Positions 1 to 12,788 of a stretch of 64,000 bases of DNA are shown in pieces. Origin of the DNA: Siniperca chuatsi (lineage: Eukaryota; Chordata; Actinopteri; Centrarchiformes; Sinipercidae); NCBI RefSeq assembly GCF_020085105.1, contig NC_058047.1, forward strand, positions 22,400,001 to 22,464,000. Reading direction: 5' to 3'. The notes beneath the pieces were generated by a model, which was not told the DNA's origin, did no database searches, and saw only the letters and a list, made by a program, of their open reading frames with translations. Both the position numbers and the translations under genes were made by a program. Every line of letters begins with the position of its first letter. The first letter of the stretch is position 1.

Positions 1-774
1 ATTGCATCACCTTCCACAGCAGTGCCGATGTGCTTTGGTTCCCCTCAGTGTTCAGTGAAGCACCACAGCAACAAGGAGGGGCTTTCTTCCACCCTTTCCC
101 CTCAACATTTGCATGGCACTCACTGTTAGGGATTTCCCTTAAACACAGAATACCACATACTGTAAGATGACACACGGTATGTAAGGGAAATGTATGGTCT
201 CTTGAAGCCAGAGATTGGAGCACTACATTTAAAAATTTTTAATTTGGGAAAACACCTGCAGGAGCATATTTTCTGGTGTAGGATTCAACACTTCAACAGA
301 ATAAAGATTATAAGAAGGAACTCAAGCTCCCTAATTATCCCCATGATAATTCATTACTAAGACCACTGCTGTGTTTCCCTGAGAATGTGGCTGTTCTCAA
401 TCCATTGTAATCGGTGAAATCCCTTCCAGTCCTCTTGTATACAGCTCTTCAATGAGTCCTGTAGAGATTAAATGTATCTATTGTATCTTGATTGTGGCTT
501 TAATCTACAATAATTTGATTATCTCTACAGATCTTGTTGGACCCAAATATATACTGAATGTAATCTGAATATCTTGCTCCATTTGGCACATTGTGGTAAG
601 TCATTTCATGACTTCGTAAAAGCTGAAGCATCTTCATCTTAGGATGATTCAGTGGTTTTGATCAGTGCACAATTACTCAAGCATTAAAGAGCTTTGGTAT
701 GTTATCAGCAATGAAACTAACAGCGCTAACAAAAGACTGGATGGCATCATCAGAGACGTCCAGAAGACAAAGAA

Positions 775-1203
775 AACCTTAGGTTAGCTTAGCTTAGCAT
801 AAAGACTGGAAACAGGGAGAAACAGCTTGTCTGGCAGTGTCCAAAGGTCACAAAATCTGTATGCCTACACCTCTAAAGCTCACTAAATAATTAAAAAGAA
901 ATAATTTGGCAAAATGACCTTGTCCAACTATCAATTGTTGTTTCCACACATTAGTTTTAGTATGAACTAAACAAACAATTAGTGAGCTTTGGAGGGCTGG
1001 TAGGCAGATTTTGTGACCTTCGCACAGAGCTAGGCTAGCTTTTTTCCCTTGGTTTCCAGTCTTTATGCTAAGCTAAGATAACCTTCTCCTTCTGTAGTTT
1101 CATATTTACCATATAAATATGAGAGTGGTATCAATCTTCTCATCTAACTCTTGACAGGAAAGCAAATAAGTGCATTTCCCAAAATGCTGAACTATTCCTT
1201 TGT
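775..1203. repeat. Palindromic element family A, copy 1
   Basis: The copy runs from a TTAGCTTAGCATAAAGACTGG block on the left to an inverted counterpart, CCAGTCTTTATGCTAAGCTAAG, on the right. It ends in ATCAATCTTCTCATCTAAC and AACTATTCCTTTG. The two halves are imperfect inverted copies around about 965. The left terminal part is missing. No coding capacity is visible. Confidence 0.75.
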
Positions 1204-2111
1204 TATGTCCCAGACCACAATAACAAGTAGATGAAATGAGTGGCGTTTCACTGTTATTGCCAGTTCAGGCTGACGTTCGGTTCAGCACAAGGCTGCGGAC
1301 AGATTTGCTATGTCATGATGGCTGCTCAGGACACATGATCCTCTCCGCAGCATGCACCCTGCTGGTCAAGAATGCTGTCTATTTCCAGTTGACCTGCCTT
1401 GACAGCTAGTTATATACCCAGGTTATGCGATTAGGCCTGCCAGAGCGGAGGAAGAGTAGTATGAGGAAGATGAGTGTGGGGTTTCCTGGGAAGCTCCCAG
1501 TCAGACATCTGCTGCCATCATTCTATCACCCTCCTACTCCCTCCCACTCTTTCATCACACTGTCTGTCTATCTCTTACGTGCCCTCTTTCTGTCTCAGTG
1601 TCTCAGAAATGGGTCTTTGTGGTGAGCACCAGCGCTCCGCTGAATAATTCAAAGAGCAGGGACAGACAGTGGATTAAGTCCCTGTAGAGGAGGAGGACGA
1701 GGTGGTGTGATGAAGAGGGAGGACAGAGGGGATTTTAAACCATTAAACACAAGGCACAAGGAGCTTAGGGGAAATTCATTGACGAGGGAGCTCGGTGGGC
1801 AGCAGTGGGATGGGGGGGGGTTACTGTCAAAACAGAAAAAGAAAGGGAGGAGAGAGGCGAGAGTGGCCAGCATGTCACATGACCGTCGGGAGATCCCTGA
1901 GCAGAGCTGATCACATGACTGACTGGAAATGCACCCTGGTCACTGAGAACTATTCCCCGAAGTTAAGTCTGTGTGCGTGAAACCAGGCTTCTCGTGCTTG
2001 TCCTTAATATGGATAATATTGTACAGCAACTGAGATTGTCATGAATTACGTGACATTAATACATCAAGTATCTTTATCTTTACTGTCATATAATAATACA
2101 AAGTAATTACA

Positions 2112-2185
2112 TATATGTGTGTATATATGTGTGTGTATATATATATATATATATATGACCACCTTTATATATATATAAAGTATAG
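2112..2185. repeat. (TA)n/(TG)n mixed microsatellite
   Basis: Alternating TATG and TA units, including ATATATATATATAT and a second TATATATATA block after CCACCTTTA. Confidence 0.9.
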
Positions 2186-2997
2186 AATAGAGAAACAGAG
2201 AAAGGTAGTTGCTAAGAATAAATAGATATTAAAAAGATAAATTGTGGGATTTTGACATTTAAAAATTATAGTATACACAGAATTCAAATGAAAAATATGT
2301 TTCCTGCTATTTAAAACACATTCAGTCAACCATGACAGTAGAAACAAAGTGAAAGATACCCTTCAGATGTCTGTCTGAATTTAAGCGTTGGCAGCTGGTA
2401 TGACAAGAGGATTTTGCTGAAGCAAAGCTGCGTGTTTAAACGTCAAAGGTGCAGGGAGTGTTGAGTTAGTGTGACTGATCACAGTCTAAACCAGGGTAAT
2501 TCTCTTTCTTCTTCTGCTGTTGCTGGACTTTTGGGCCAGCTGGCTCACGCCCACTCAGTCACACACAAATGCACAATCTCACACACCAAAACAGCCAAAT
2601 CGTCATTTAGAGTTCAGTGTGCTTATAGTTCAGAAAGTCAGGGGGATTTGATCAGTGGCCTTTCTTAGAAAAACTGTTTTTTATAATGTAAAATCAAATT
2701 AAATGAGCTCTGAGTTGAGGCTTATTGCTTAGCCCGACTACTTTCTTAGTTCCTCTTGAATGGTATATGTTGGTCTGTAGGCTGAGGTCACTGTGGCGAG
2801 TGACTAACCATTCAGTGGCTGTATGTAGGTTTGGGATGAAGAGGGTTTGATCAGTCCAGTTTCAAGTGTTTGTGTGGTGTTTTGTGACGTTTTACTCTGC
2901 TGGTTTTAAAGCAAGTCTGGCTGTTCTCACTCTCATATTTTAATAAAAACCTCAAAAAAGTCCAAAGATGCCAGATTCATAGTGAGATTAGAATGTC

Positions 2998-3003
2998 TTT
3001 ATT
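2998..3003 (-). promoter_or_regulatory. Candidate polyadenylation signal AATAAA on the minus strand
   Basis: On the minus strand AATAAAGACATTC lies about 980 nt after the candidate TAA stop at 3984-3986. It supports a 3' UTR reading of 2,980-3,983 but is not proof of one. Confidence 0.3.
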
Positions 3004-3983
3004 GAACACAACATGAGACTGTTAGTGTAATGTAATGTCAAGTGCAGTGTGGTTTAGATAATGATGATGTCATGTTTTGCAATCTAACAAAATAAAATAT
3101 GAAAAAAAAATTATATAATGTAAAAGTACAGGACTGATGAGCATGGCTATAACATGGCTATAACAAGTGATTGAGAGTAGCATCAAAATACCAGAGATTT
3201 GTGGCGGACTCTGCCACTACCAACAAAAACTACCATAAAGAGAGATAATTATTGAATTTAAATACATTGAATGACTTTTGTACAAAAACACAGACCATAA
3301 ACGTATAGAAATGGGTAAAATCGGGATTATAAGTTAAAAATGTTTTATACAAAAATTACTTTCTCTCTCTCCCTCTTCATGGGACTTGACATAACTATCA
3401 CGTGTAAACAGTAATAAAAAACGTTTCAAAATATGCTGATGAATAAAATACAACACAGTTCCCTTACCTTAGAAACTATACCACTTTTTCATATGACATA
3501 CAATGGTGAGTAAGACATTAGTAACAATGGTTTAAAGGTTGTGCAGACGTGAACTTTACTCAGTTTCATGGGAAATTTCATGCTTGGCCCTGAGTCTTGC
3601 TCATAACCAGTTGAGACAGTTCATGCTGAGGCTGGTCGAGCAGCAATCAAAGCCCTGTGCATTCTGGGAGTGTGGCTAAATACACACATTGCAACCATAC
3701 CTGCACAGTTCGTTGATGGACTTTATGGCCCTTCTCTGAGCGCAGCGCCTTCAGGCTTTGTAGCAGGGGATGAAAAATGCACTCAGCATGAAAAGATGTT
3801 AAATACTTTCCAAGCACACACGTCGGTTTGTGTTCCCTGGAGGACGTCCGCACATTAGTTTATAAGTCCATAGTGGGAATCTGGTGTTTGCTTTAGTTCC
3901 GGGTGGGTTGCGCTCTGTGTGTGTGGGTCGGTGTTTTAAGGCCAGTAGCTCCAGAAACAGGACCGGGCAGGACCACTGTGTTT

Positions 3984-4031
3984 TTAAAAGGAAGCCATGT
4001 AGCTGTTGTTGCTCTCATCTCCAACATGTTT
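3984..4031 (-). CDS. Candidate terminal coding exon of an unidentified minus-strand gene
   Basis: On the minus strand, ATTCTCATTCTTTTACAG is a good acceptor. It is followed by 15 open codons, KHVGDESNNSYMASF, and a TAA stop. About 980 nt downstream an AATAAA (2998-3003) would end a normal-length 3' UTR. This is the layout of a last exon. I do not recognise the peptide and found no convincing upstream exon, so the call depends on one splice site, one short open segment and one polyadenylation signal, each of which could occur by chance. If real, the other exons lie at higher coordinates across a long intron, or the gene is very short. Confidence 0.3.
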   Translation of the reverse strand, partial: KHVGDESNNSYMASF

Positions 4032-5099
4032 CTGTAAAAGAATGAGAATTATGGAAAAAGTATCCCCTGGTTCTAGGTAAATGTAGGTGAGGTAAATATG
4101 CATAAGTGTTACATAAGCTTACTGAAATACACGTAACCAGTGTTGGTTTCACAGCACCCACTGTTGTTTCAGCACATCAATAAGAAAGAGTCGCTCCACA
4201 GATGCAGACCTCTAAACATTGGGCTGCTGTGAACAAATGTGGGCCAACATCACTGCAATGAGCTGAATAAAAAACAGAACAGCTCTGTTGTGTCCGCCAT
4301 CAATCAGACAGACATCTGGCAGTGATTAATTTTATTAAACTGCAGTGTATTTCAGTTTAATACCTGCTCTCCTCTGTCTCTTCTCCATCTTCCTTCATCC
4401 CTATCTCTTTTTCTTTCCCTCTATCATAATTGAAGTGAGCTTCTCCTCTCCTATGTAACCCATTGCTTGTCCCACAGCACTAAAGTGTCGTTTGGGCCGC
4501 AGCTTAGGCACTCTGTGTGCTCTATGCTGCACTCTAACTCTTGCAGATCAGCAGAAGCCCAGATTAGACAAATGAATAATTCATTTTATTGCCTTAAATG
4601 CAGTTTGTGGTAAAAGACAGTTATAAATCCTATTAGGCTTCTGACCCTGTTCATTTCACTGTTGTGACTTGAGGATCTTGCTGTGACCAACATGATGGCT
4701 GAAAGTTGTTCAAAGCATGTGCAAGTGCAAAGTATTAAGCTTGGATTATTCTTTCTTATTTTTCTTTCTTATCTTTGTCTCTCAGTCTCTCGCTCTCCCT
4801 TTTGAGGTTAATTTTTAGGACCAAATAAGGTGATGACTCTTCATTATTCCTTCCAGTACTCAAGGACAAGTGAGACATGTATGGGTGTGAGTGTATGTGT
4901 GTGTTTTATGTCCTTGATATTAACAGTCTTGTATACAAATGGTGGAAAATAGCATTATGTTTGGCAGAGCAGTTGTAGCAAATTCTCTCAAGGCCAAGAC
5001 AAATACAAAGATTTTCTGCTCTTCCCTCTGATCCATTTATATAATAATGGATGTCAACATATTAAAGTGAATTAAGGTCAGGTTGGTGTTAGCCATCAT

Positions 5100-5128
5100 C
5101 ATCAATTATTGATCTTTAATAATTGATG
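5100..5128. repeat. 11-bp perfect hairpin
   Basis: CATCAATTATT (5100-5110) is exactly reverse-complementary to 5118-5128, with a GATCTTT loop. The arms are AT-rich, so chance is plausible. Confidence 0.5.
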
Positions 5129-5641
5129 CAGGTGATGTTTAGTGTGGCTGATATTAAGATAATGGGTTGATGCTGCCCAAGTGGATCAGAATGTTAAAAT
5201 GTTTTTCCTGAGTGTGTGTGTGTGTGTGTGTATCAGTTGTTTTCACTGTGTCTGTCTGTCAGTCTGCCTGTGCTGCTGAGTCTGTTGGGCGTGAGATTAA
5301 CCTGATGATCTCATACTGTGGGTGATGCAGTCTTACGGCAGGTGAGTCATCAGGCGATGCTGTGGGCCTCTTACTGGAACAAAGACACGCTCAGATCATC
5401 TCCCCTGCAGCTTTCATCTGCTGCTGTACTTACTGCATCATCTCCCTGTCCTCCCTCCCTCTGCCTCCACTTCATCGCACAGCTTCGCTGTCACTTGTCC
5501 CCTTTACTCTCCACTCTCACTACATTCTCTCACCAATGGCCTGTCCTTGACTCTTGTCTCTCTCTTTCAGTTCTGAGTCATATAATGAGAAGTTAAGCAG
5601 TATTAATTTAGTACCAATTCGCACTGTTAAAAAAACACATC

Positions 5642-5757
5642 AAAGGAAAAGTTTGACATTTTGGGAAATTCGCTTACTCACTTTGATGAGTGTGGTATCA
5701 ATCTTCTCATCTAACTCTCGGTAAGAAAGCTTATAAAATGTCAAACTATTCCTTTAA
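5642..5757. repeat. Palindromic element family A, copy 2 (internally deleted)
   Basis: Both termini are kept: AAGTTTGACATTTTGGGAAA at the left and AAAATGTCAAACTATTCCTT at the right. The interior is reduced to the ATCAATCTTCTCATCTAACT block, so this is a 116-bp deletion derivative of a roughly 500-bp element. Confidence 0.75.
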
Positions 5758-6187
5758 CACAAATTACAAATTGATAATTTAATAAATTAAGCTCAATCTA
5801 GTTTCTTCTCAGGCCATCATCAATAGCTGACTCCTCTGTCATCAGTTCGTTTCTCCTTTTTTTGTCCTCTGGCTCTTTTCCTCCAGCTTTTCTATGTCAC
5901 CCTGCCTTCTATTTGCATTTCTACTGCTACTTGTGTTTTATGCCCTCCATCACACAGCAGTAAACACAAGAGCCACAGAGACTGCTGGTTTGTTTTTTTA
6001 ATTAGGTAAATGGACTTGAGTCTGCTGGACCAGACAGAGAAATCACTCTCTAGACTCCAGCGCTGTCATAACGATTTCTTAAATTAATGAGTTCAACTAA
6101 ATGTTATTAAAATCTTGCTTTGCAGTGGGTTATGCATACTTTTACCCAGTGCTGTTTTTGTTTTGGGTTTCTTAGGTTTGCTCTCAG

Positions 6188-6341
6188 GCTTTGACAAGGT
6201 GAACACTCCACAGTTTCCAAAGAGCAGAGTCGACAGACACTCATGCCAAAAGGGGAATTCGCCTACGCAGCGAGCGACCTCAAACCACAGCCTTACCTGG
6301 TCCTGACAGACTGCAATCTGACTCTCCCACACCCACAGAAG
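6188..6341 (+). CDS. Candidate exon of unknown gene, plus strand
   Basis: The segment lies between TTGCTCTCAG and a strong donor, CAGAAG|GTGAGG. From an ATG at 6243 the frame is open to the donor for 33 codons, including KGEFAYAASDLKPQPYLVLT. An in-frame stop sits at 6192, just after the acceptor, so only a first-coding-exon reading works. I do not recognise the peptide. A second splice-bounded segment lies downstream (6,554-6,630), but its open frame does not join this one in phase. Confidence 0.18.
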
Positions 6342-9300
6342 GTGAGGCCTGGCTGGGTTCGGCGGGTGGAGAAGTGGCACTGCCCATCTTTCCAGGGAGG
6401 ATCCCTTGAGACACAACAACAAACATGAGCTCAGACAGAGGAGTATTATCTGATGTTATTATTGGAGATAATTATGTCAGATAATTATATCTATTAGCTA
6501 TGTTGTGTCTTTTCAGCCACTCCAATGTCAATATTGTTTCAATCTCCTAGTCCTGAGAGTGCTGGACCCCATGGGAAAATACCGTGGGTCGGGTAAAGAG
6601 GGGGTGTGTAGGTACCACAATGTAAGTGAGATGTATGGATTTTATTTATTTCTGTAATAAAGCTCTAACAATAATAATTAAAAACACAATATTTGTATTT
6701 GTATAGCAGTTTTTAAAGGTACTCAATGACACTTCTGACCAAAACAGAAAAAAGCAGAATTTCAATTTGACATAAAAAATCACTGAGAACAAGGAGATAA
6801 AACAATAATTGGCATCAATTATTAAAGAAAGTTAAAGCAAGTATACTCAAGTATAGCTATCATATACTTACATTATATGCCAGTCTATAGACTAGAAACA
6901 AAATCACATCTGTGATGTGTTTTTTCTTATTACCAAAGACACACTGTTACCCAACATTCCCTGTTTCCTTGTTGTACATGAGCGTTTCTGACTTTTGAGG
7001 GACTGTTAAGCTCACAGAGGGCTTTTGTGTGCCGCAGGTGTTGAGGTATATGAGGCTGTGCTAAGGAGTGTTTTATTCCTATAGGCCCCCTGAGGCCCCG
7101 AGGCCTGGTCCAAGAGAAAGACCAGAAGCAGTTTCAACTTCCTCTACAGTTTTGTATGGAACACAACTTCAAACACTGTACGTCACAGCGCACAGCCAAC
7201 CACAGCTACAAACACAACACATACTGTGTGTTTCTCTCTCTTTTTATTGCACAAACTTTACACACAAGCATTAACTAACACAAAAATTAAAGTCTCTTTC
7301 TGCCGGACTTTCTAAAATAAAGACATGAATATGTATTTATTTGACTTGGAATGACAGTTTTCTAAAATCTTATATAGTTAAAATATAGTTCTGTAGTGAT
7401 CGTTAACAAAGTGTTTGGTTTGTGAAAATGGGTTTGGTTGGGTTGTAGATTACATGTATATGTTTATTTGTGTCTAGTTGTCTAATAGTCTTATTAAACT
7501 GCATATCTCTGTGCTCTTGCAACAGATTTATTTACAAATCTGGAGTAAAATCCCAGGTTTAGTATAAAATGGGTTACTGATTCATAGTACTAACCATTTC
7601 TTACTTTATTTTATTTTGAAGATACATCAACTTTAGAGTGCAATTCTAAGAAAACTAAATCCCTCAAGAATAAATTGTGCTATATATAATATAGCAAAAA
7701 TTAGCCTTGCTTAGGGGGATGATATACAATACAGGGTGTAATATTAGACTATTGCACCAAATGCAGTCCAGTCAACAGGTAGAGCAGCAGAGCAGAGAGC
7801 TCCCAGAATGGATTGTGTTAGCGTCTCTAAAGCCCCTGGAGCCACAACACTGACCTTTCCTGTTATGGAAATGTACTGCTGGCTGTTCTAGGCCCACAGC
7901 CACACGCTGCTTGTTTGAATGGCCACGCAGGCCCCCTTCTGCTGCCTGCCTCTTTCCTGAAGACTGCTTTTACTATGTGAACGCACGTTTGTGGAGCATT
8001 GTTCAACAGAATAGGCACAACTTGTTCCCTTTTTATGTTATTCTCTGTCTTTATTTTGGCAAACTTTTCCTCTACTGTTTTTTTTCCTCTTTCTTTATAC
8101 TGTGTGGTACAATTGTGCGGAAATTTAGTCTGAACTCCTCATAATACATAAATAATGTCTGCTCCTATCTTTGTGTGTGTTGGATGTAAACCAGCTGATT
8201 CATGATTAAAAAACCAAAAACTACAAGGGTGTAGAGAGTCCACTTGTCGTCTTGCAGTTAATTTCATGCTGCTTGCCGTCACAGAGCCTCCCTCTCTCCT
8301 GTCCGTCACTGTGATTAGGGTCTAAACTGGGGCAAATGAAGTGACATGTTTTGCTTTGCAGTGAAAACAGAGCTGTGTTAATACTTGGATGTGGAGTTCG
8401 TGTGTGAGTGTCGGGGCAGGGGCTCACTGGGTCAGCAGCGATGCAGCGCTGTGCTCTGTCCGCCATCATCTGGACTTTCCATGTGTGATGTGATTAGAAA
8501 GCAATTTGCTCCTTGACAATCTGACCCAAGAAAAACACCTGCTTTATTAAAACAAAACAAATTACCCCATTTAGCCCCCAAAACACAGAACCCAACGGTT
8601 TAGCGCCCGAATACATCACATACATGGATTATTATAAACAAATAGAGGTTTAATCAGAGTAGACGAACATGATCCTTATCATGACGTATGGCGGCACTCC
8701 ACCAAAATCTCCAGTATTTTTGTTTGACCCACATTCTTGACTGAAAAGCTTAACATAACAGAACTGAACATGGTGTTTGTATTATCAGAAGTTTCGTAAT
8801 TGCAGAGCAAGTAATCCACTTTAGATATACTTTGTGTTTCTCAGAACAGTATTTACATGTTGCACTGTAATGTGTGGCTTCTTAATTCCCCATTTCCATT
8901 TAGGGAATTTTCTTATTTTATATTATGTAGCACAGAACTTAAATATCCCAGGCTTATGTGTTCCTCCAAAGCCTCTGCTCTAGTAGAGAAAATGTTTAAG
9001 CTTTCTGGATATTATAATATTGTGGCTGTATATTTCACATCGTTTAGAAATGAAACAGATCTCGCCCAAGGGAATTACACTGCGCTGGGTTACATAAAAA
9101 ACAAGCTACCTCGTAAAATAAATATTTCTGGATTGATGTGGCTGAAATGTCAGAGAAATTGGAAGTTCTACAGCAGTTTTTACAACACATTCTGTATAAA
9201 TGGGAGATTTCAAAGACAACAATTTTGACTAGAGAGGTTTGGCCACAAGAAAGCCCCCTGAAGCAAGGGGGATTATACAGTGTGATGTAAACAAAGATCA

Positions 9301-11029
9301 GTCCCCCAGTGCTGGTAAAAATAGATTTAACAAACATCTTGCCAACAGGAATTTGTATTAAATTTGACATGAAATATCCAAGAAATGCCATAAGGCTTTG
9401 CTCTGCTTAGGCTTGTGACGTGTCCCATTGTGAGGGCATTTGTTCCCATGCAAACCCTTGGAGAACGGTAATAGCCTTGCCAGCGTTTGGGGGACTTTAG
9501 CGTAGCATAGCATGCCTTAGCATTGGACTAGTCAGCTGTAAGCCCGGATTGTTTATGATTTGTCTGAGAAACTAAGCATGGCATGATAATCGCTAAGCTG
9601 TTGGGATGCCCTTTCAGTTTTGGCATTTTGTACAATTTTGGATGCTGCTGATGTACAATGAGGCCTTTTCAGACAATTGTTACACCAGTAAATCTCAGTT
9701 GAATGTGTGTTCTACTCAGAAATCTGTATGCAACTTCCCTTGTGGGCTTCAACAGAAATCTGTGTTAGAATTTTCTCATTTTTCATGGTTGCAACTTCCA
9801 GATCACATCTGTCTCCAGGTGTTTACAGATGAGGTCTTTCAGGCATGACTGTGGTCTTCTGTAGAAACCAAAGGACCAGCAGTGTTATCTCCCCTCTCCA
9901 CACTGTTTCTCTCTATCAGACAGGGTTATTCCCTTCAGTCTATCTTTATCTTCTTATAAAGACAGTAAGCTTTGTAAAAGGAAGGAACAACATCGCCTTC
10001 AGCTCTATATACAGTATTTTCCTGTTCCTCAGCATTTCCGACAAATAGTTTTTCACTTTGTATGCAAAATCAGACATTCTTCTCTGTTTTGTATGCTTCA
10101 CTGGACATTTGCTTTCTGTCTGGCTCCTCTCAGTCTTAAAAGTTTCTCCTTCATTCACTCTTTCTTCCTCAAAGCTGCTGTTACTTTATTCAGACTTCAG
10201 AAGCCCCCTCTGCCCCTGTGTGTCTCTGTCTGAATGTGCTGTGTTTTCTGTATTTTCTTTTTCTGTCTGTGCAGACCGTGTGCCCTGCGTAGGATGCAAC
10301 GGGAGAGCGGCCAAAAGCAGCAGCGCTGACACATGAAAACACAACCAAAAATGTTCGACTCCCAGCCAATATTGTTCCAACACTATAACACTTTTAAATG
10401 AGTAATGTTCATTGTTCCATCATGTTGTTTTTTCATTTAGCTGGACAAGAATCACTGTCACTATAACTGTTTTTAGCATTGTATTTATGAAATAACCACT
10501 GCAACCATTCTCAACAATAAAACTACGGGGAAAATTACATAAGTTTATTTTATTTCAGCAAATTGTCAGCATTCTAGCTTGCCATGTGTCTGAGCCAGAT
10601 GCACATTTCAGCGTTGTTAACTTCCTTTTTTCTATCACAAGCTCATAAAAGCCTGCTTTTTGATTCCTGTTTGTTGTTACAGACTGCACTAGTCAGACTA
10701 CTACAATCTTTGCAAGACAAGCAAATTCCTTTTTTTATTTAGTTATTCGGCATCTTGTTTCAATGTACATAGGAGTCTTGGTCTACAGTAAAAAAGTAGC
10801 TTCAACCTAATGCTGAAAAGAAACTGCCTATGAGAAAAATTTTAAATATGGATAAGTCAAGACGATCTGATCCACTGTTTCATTTGTCAAAACTACAACA
10901 AAATAAGTGCAAAATATATAAAAATTTTAACTGAACTTAATTTTGCCTCTTCCTGTTTAGCATATTAATATTAGAATTGTTTGTTTGCCAGACCCATGAA
11001 ACCCACAAAAACAAGACTTGGTGTCTACA

Positions 11030-11360
11030 GACATGCTAGCGGCTTTGTGAGGCACTTAGGCACTGCTGTGCTTTGTACTAAAAGCTAACATCAGTATGCT
11101 AACATGCTCACAATGAGAATGTTAAGATGTTGGTGTCTTAGTTTAGCGTGGTAGCATGCTCACATGTGAAACTTAGCCATACTCACAAAGTACAACTGAA
11201 GCTAATAGGAACGTCATTAGCGTAGCAGGTTAGGATTTATCCTCTGGGGACCATGGACGTCTGTACAAAATTTCATGGCAATCCATCACATAGTTGTTGA
11301 CCAACAGACAGACCAACATTACCATTCCTAGAGCCAATGCCGCTAGCATGGCTAAAAAGA
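11030..11360. repeat. Dispersed element family B, copy 1
   Basis: Shared landmarks are GCTAACATCAGTATGCTAAC, TTAGTTTAGCGTGGTAGCAT and AAATTTCATGGCAATCCATC, followed by the GTTGTTGACCAACAGACAG stretch. The same landmarks recur near 19.6-20.06 kb and 25.6-27.2 kb. The family is not named here. No ORF of interest. Confidence 0.7.
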
Positions 11361-12316
11361 TTTCCTTTAACGATGGTCAGCAGTATGTCTGTAAAAGTAA
11401 GACAAACTTCTGTCTCCCTGCTTTTAAATTACAGTCGACCAAATATAGTACACATCTGCTGCCAACGGTCACATCTTAATGTCTGTTAAGAATATCTGCA
11501 GTATATATCGGTGTTTGACACAATTTGTTTATGAGTTGAATTTAGCAACCACTTAGGATTATTTGAAAAACGACCTGTGCCATTCTGTAGAGGCAAACTG
11601 GCCAAGTGAACTGGCTATACAAGGGTTTCAAGCAGATGATAGTCACAACCGCTCCTTCCTTAGTTTGGTTTTCCAGTATTTATTAGCTCCTCAGTGACAA
11701 CTCCAGGCCGATGGTAAGAAGGGATTTGTCTTTTGAAGAGTTGGCCTACTTACGGTAAGAACACAAAAGTCTAAATCTGTTCTTTCAGCGCTTCTCAACA
11801 TCACAGACAGACAAGATTCCAGCACTGGTGCCAGCCCTAATGTGTGTGTGCGTGTGTGTGTCTAACGGCTGTGTGCACATGCATGCGTGTGAGTGTCTGT
11901 GTCAGCATGTGCGCATTTTTGGACAAGAGATGGTGGGTATTAGTGAGTTCAGAGGAGTAGGGCAGTTGGGTGAAAAGAGAGATGAAGCAGATGCCATTTC
12001 TCAGTTGGGGCGACGTTAAATCTTGGCTGTGCCAAGAGGCAGCAGCCGTTGGCATGGGACTAACAAGTGTGTGTGTGTGTGAAGTGTGAGTGTAATTGCA
12101 GGGGGGGGGTCTCAGTATTGCATTAACTGTGCCCTTATAAAGACGGGAGCAGGATATACTGTTCTCATACTGAAATGCCATTTTAAACAAACACCAAGCA
12201 GTGGGTGGTGAGACAGTCTGTGCGTGTGTGTGTGGAGGGAGATGGTGTCTTTCTCTGTGTGAGGCCTTTACAGGCTTTAGGAGCTGGAACACCCGAGTCC
12301 TCTAGATGTAAAAATA

Positions 12317-12788
12317 GACTGTATATACAGTCGTAGTCATCTGGACACTGTTTTCAGAATCAAGATGTTTCGGCTCCCATCCGGAAGTCATTCTCAATTG
12401 TGAAAAAAAAAAAAAAAATGGGACAGGAACTAGAAATTTAAGCTACTCTGTGTTACATAAACCCTGCCCTCAGGAAGGAATCCGCCTGAGTATCTGTTAA
12501 TAGCTAGTTTCACCAGAAACTGACCTAATTGTTTCCAAGATGGCCCAGTAATCAGTAATGAGGCCTACTGTTTTCTGGCTGCATCTACCTCATCACTTTT
12601 AAGTACCTGATTAGCATGTGATTGGCGTGACCAAGGTCCCATTTTTTTTTTTTCACAATTGAGAATGACTTCCGGATGGGAGCCGAAACGTCTTGATTCT
12701 GAAAACAGTGTCCAGATGACTATGACTGAAACCTTTTCTACGATAGAACACTCCTGGACGAATGAGGGACTACACCGACTGTATATAC
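12317..12788. mobile_element. Penelope-like retroelement fragment with inverted arms and flanking direct repeats
   Basis: The left arm (about 12,331-12,423) and right arm (about 12,637-12,729) are long inverted repeats sharing TCACAATTGAGAATGACTTC, GGATGGGAGCCGAAAC and TGATTCTGAAAACAGTGTCC. The right arm continues about 48 nt beyond the symmetry. The whole is bounded by a 12-bp direct repeat, GACTGTATATAC, at 12317-12328 and 12777-12788. Paired arms around a CCGAAACGTC core resemble the terminal repeats of Penelope-like elements, which are known to carry hammerhead ribozyme motifs. The core here is degenerate. No reverse transcriptase is present. Confidence 0.5.

Larger units (their letters stand above)
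1..2979. other. Non-genic stretch
   Basis: I see no gene. It contains family A copy 1 and the TA/TG microsatellite. A weak splice-bounded segment at 531-594 (CTCTACAG ... TTGTG|GTAAGTC) is open in one frame but has no recognisable product. Confidence 0.5.
4032..12316. other. Largely non-genic stretch
   Basis: No gene can be named. It holds family A copy 2, family B copy 1, short TG runs near 5,210 and the candidate exon at 6.2-6.6 kb. Overlapping ORFs on both strands at 8,857-9,391 (123 and 115 codons) have no recognisable motif, and such opposed ORFs are usually chance. Confidence 0.5.

Noticed and set aside
6286..6352. Minus-strand exon ending GGACCAG|GTAAGG opposite the plus-strand candidate
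   Set aside because: The donor is good, but the three frames give no recognisable peptide and the acceptor is ordinary.
8857..9391. Overlapping 123- and 115-codon ORFs on opposite strands
   Set aside because: No motif, no splice context and no codon bias; an open frame on both strands of the same DNA suggests chance.
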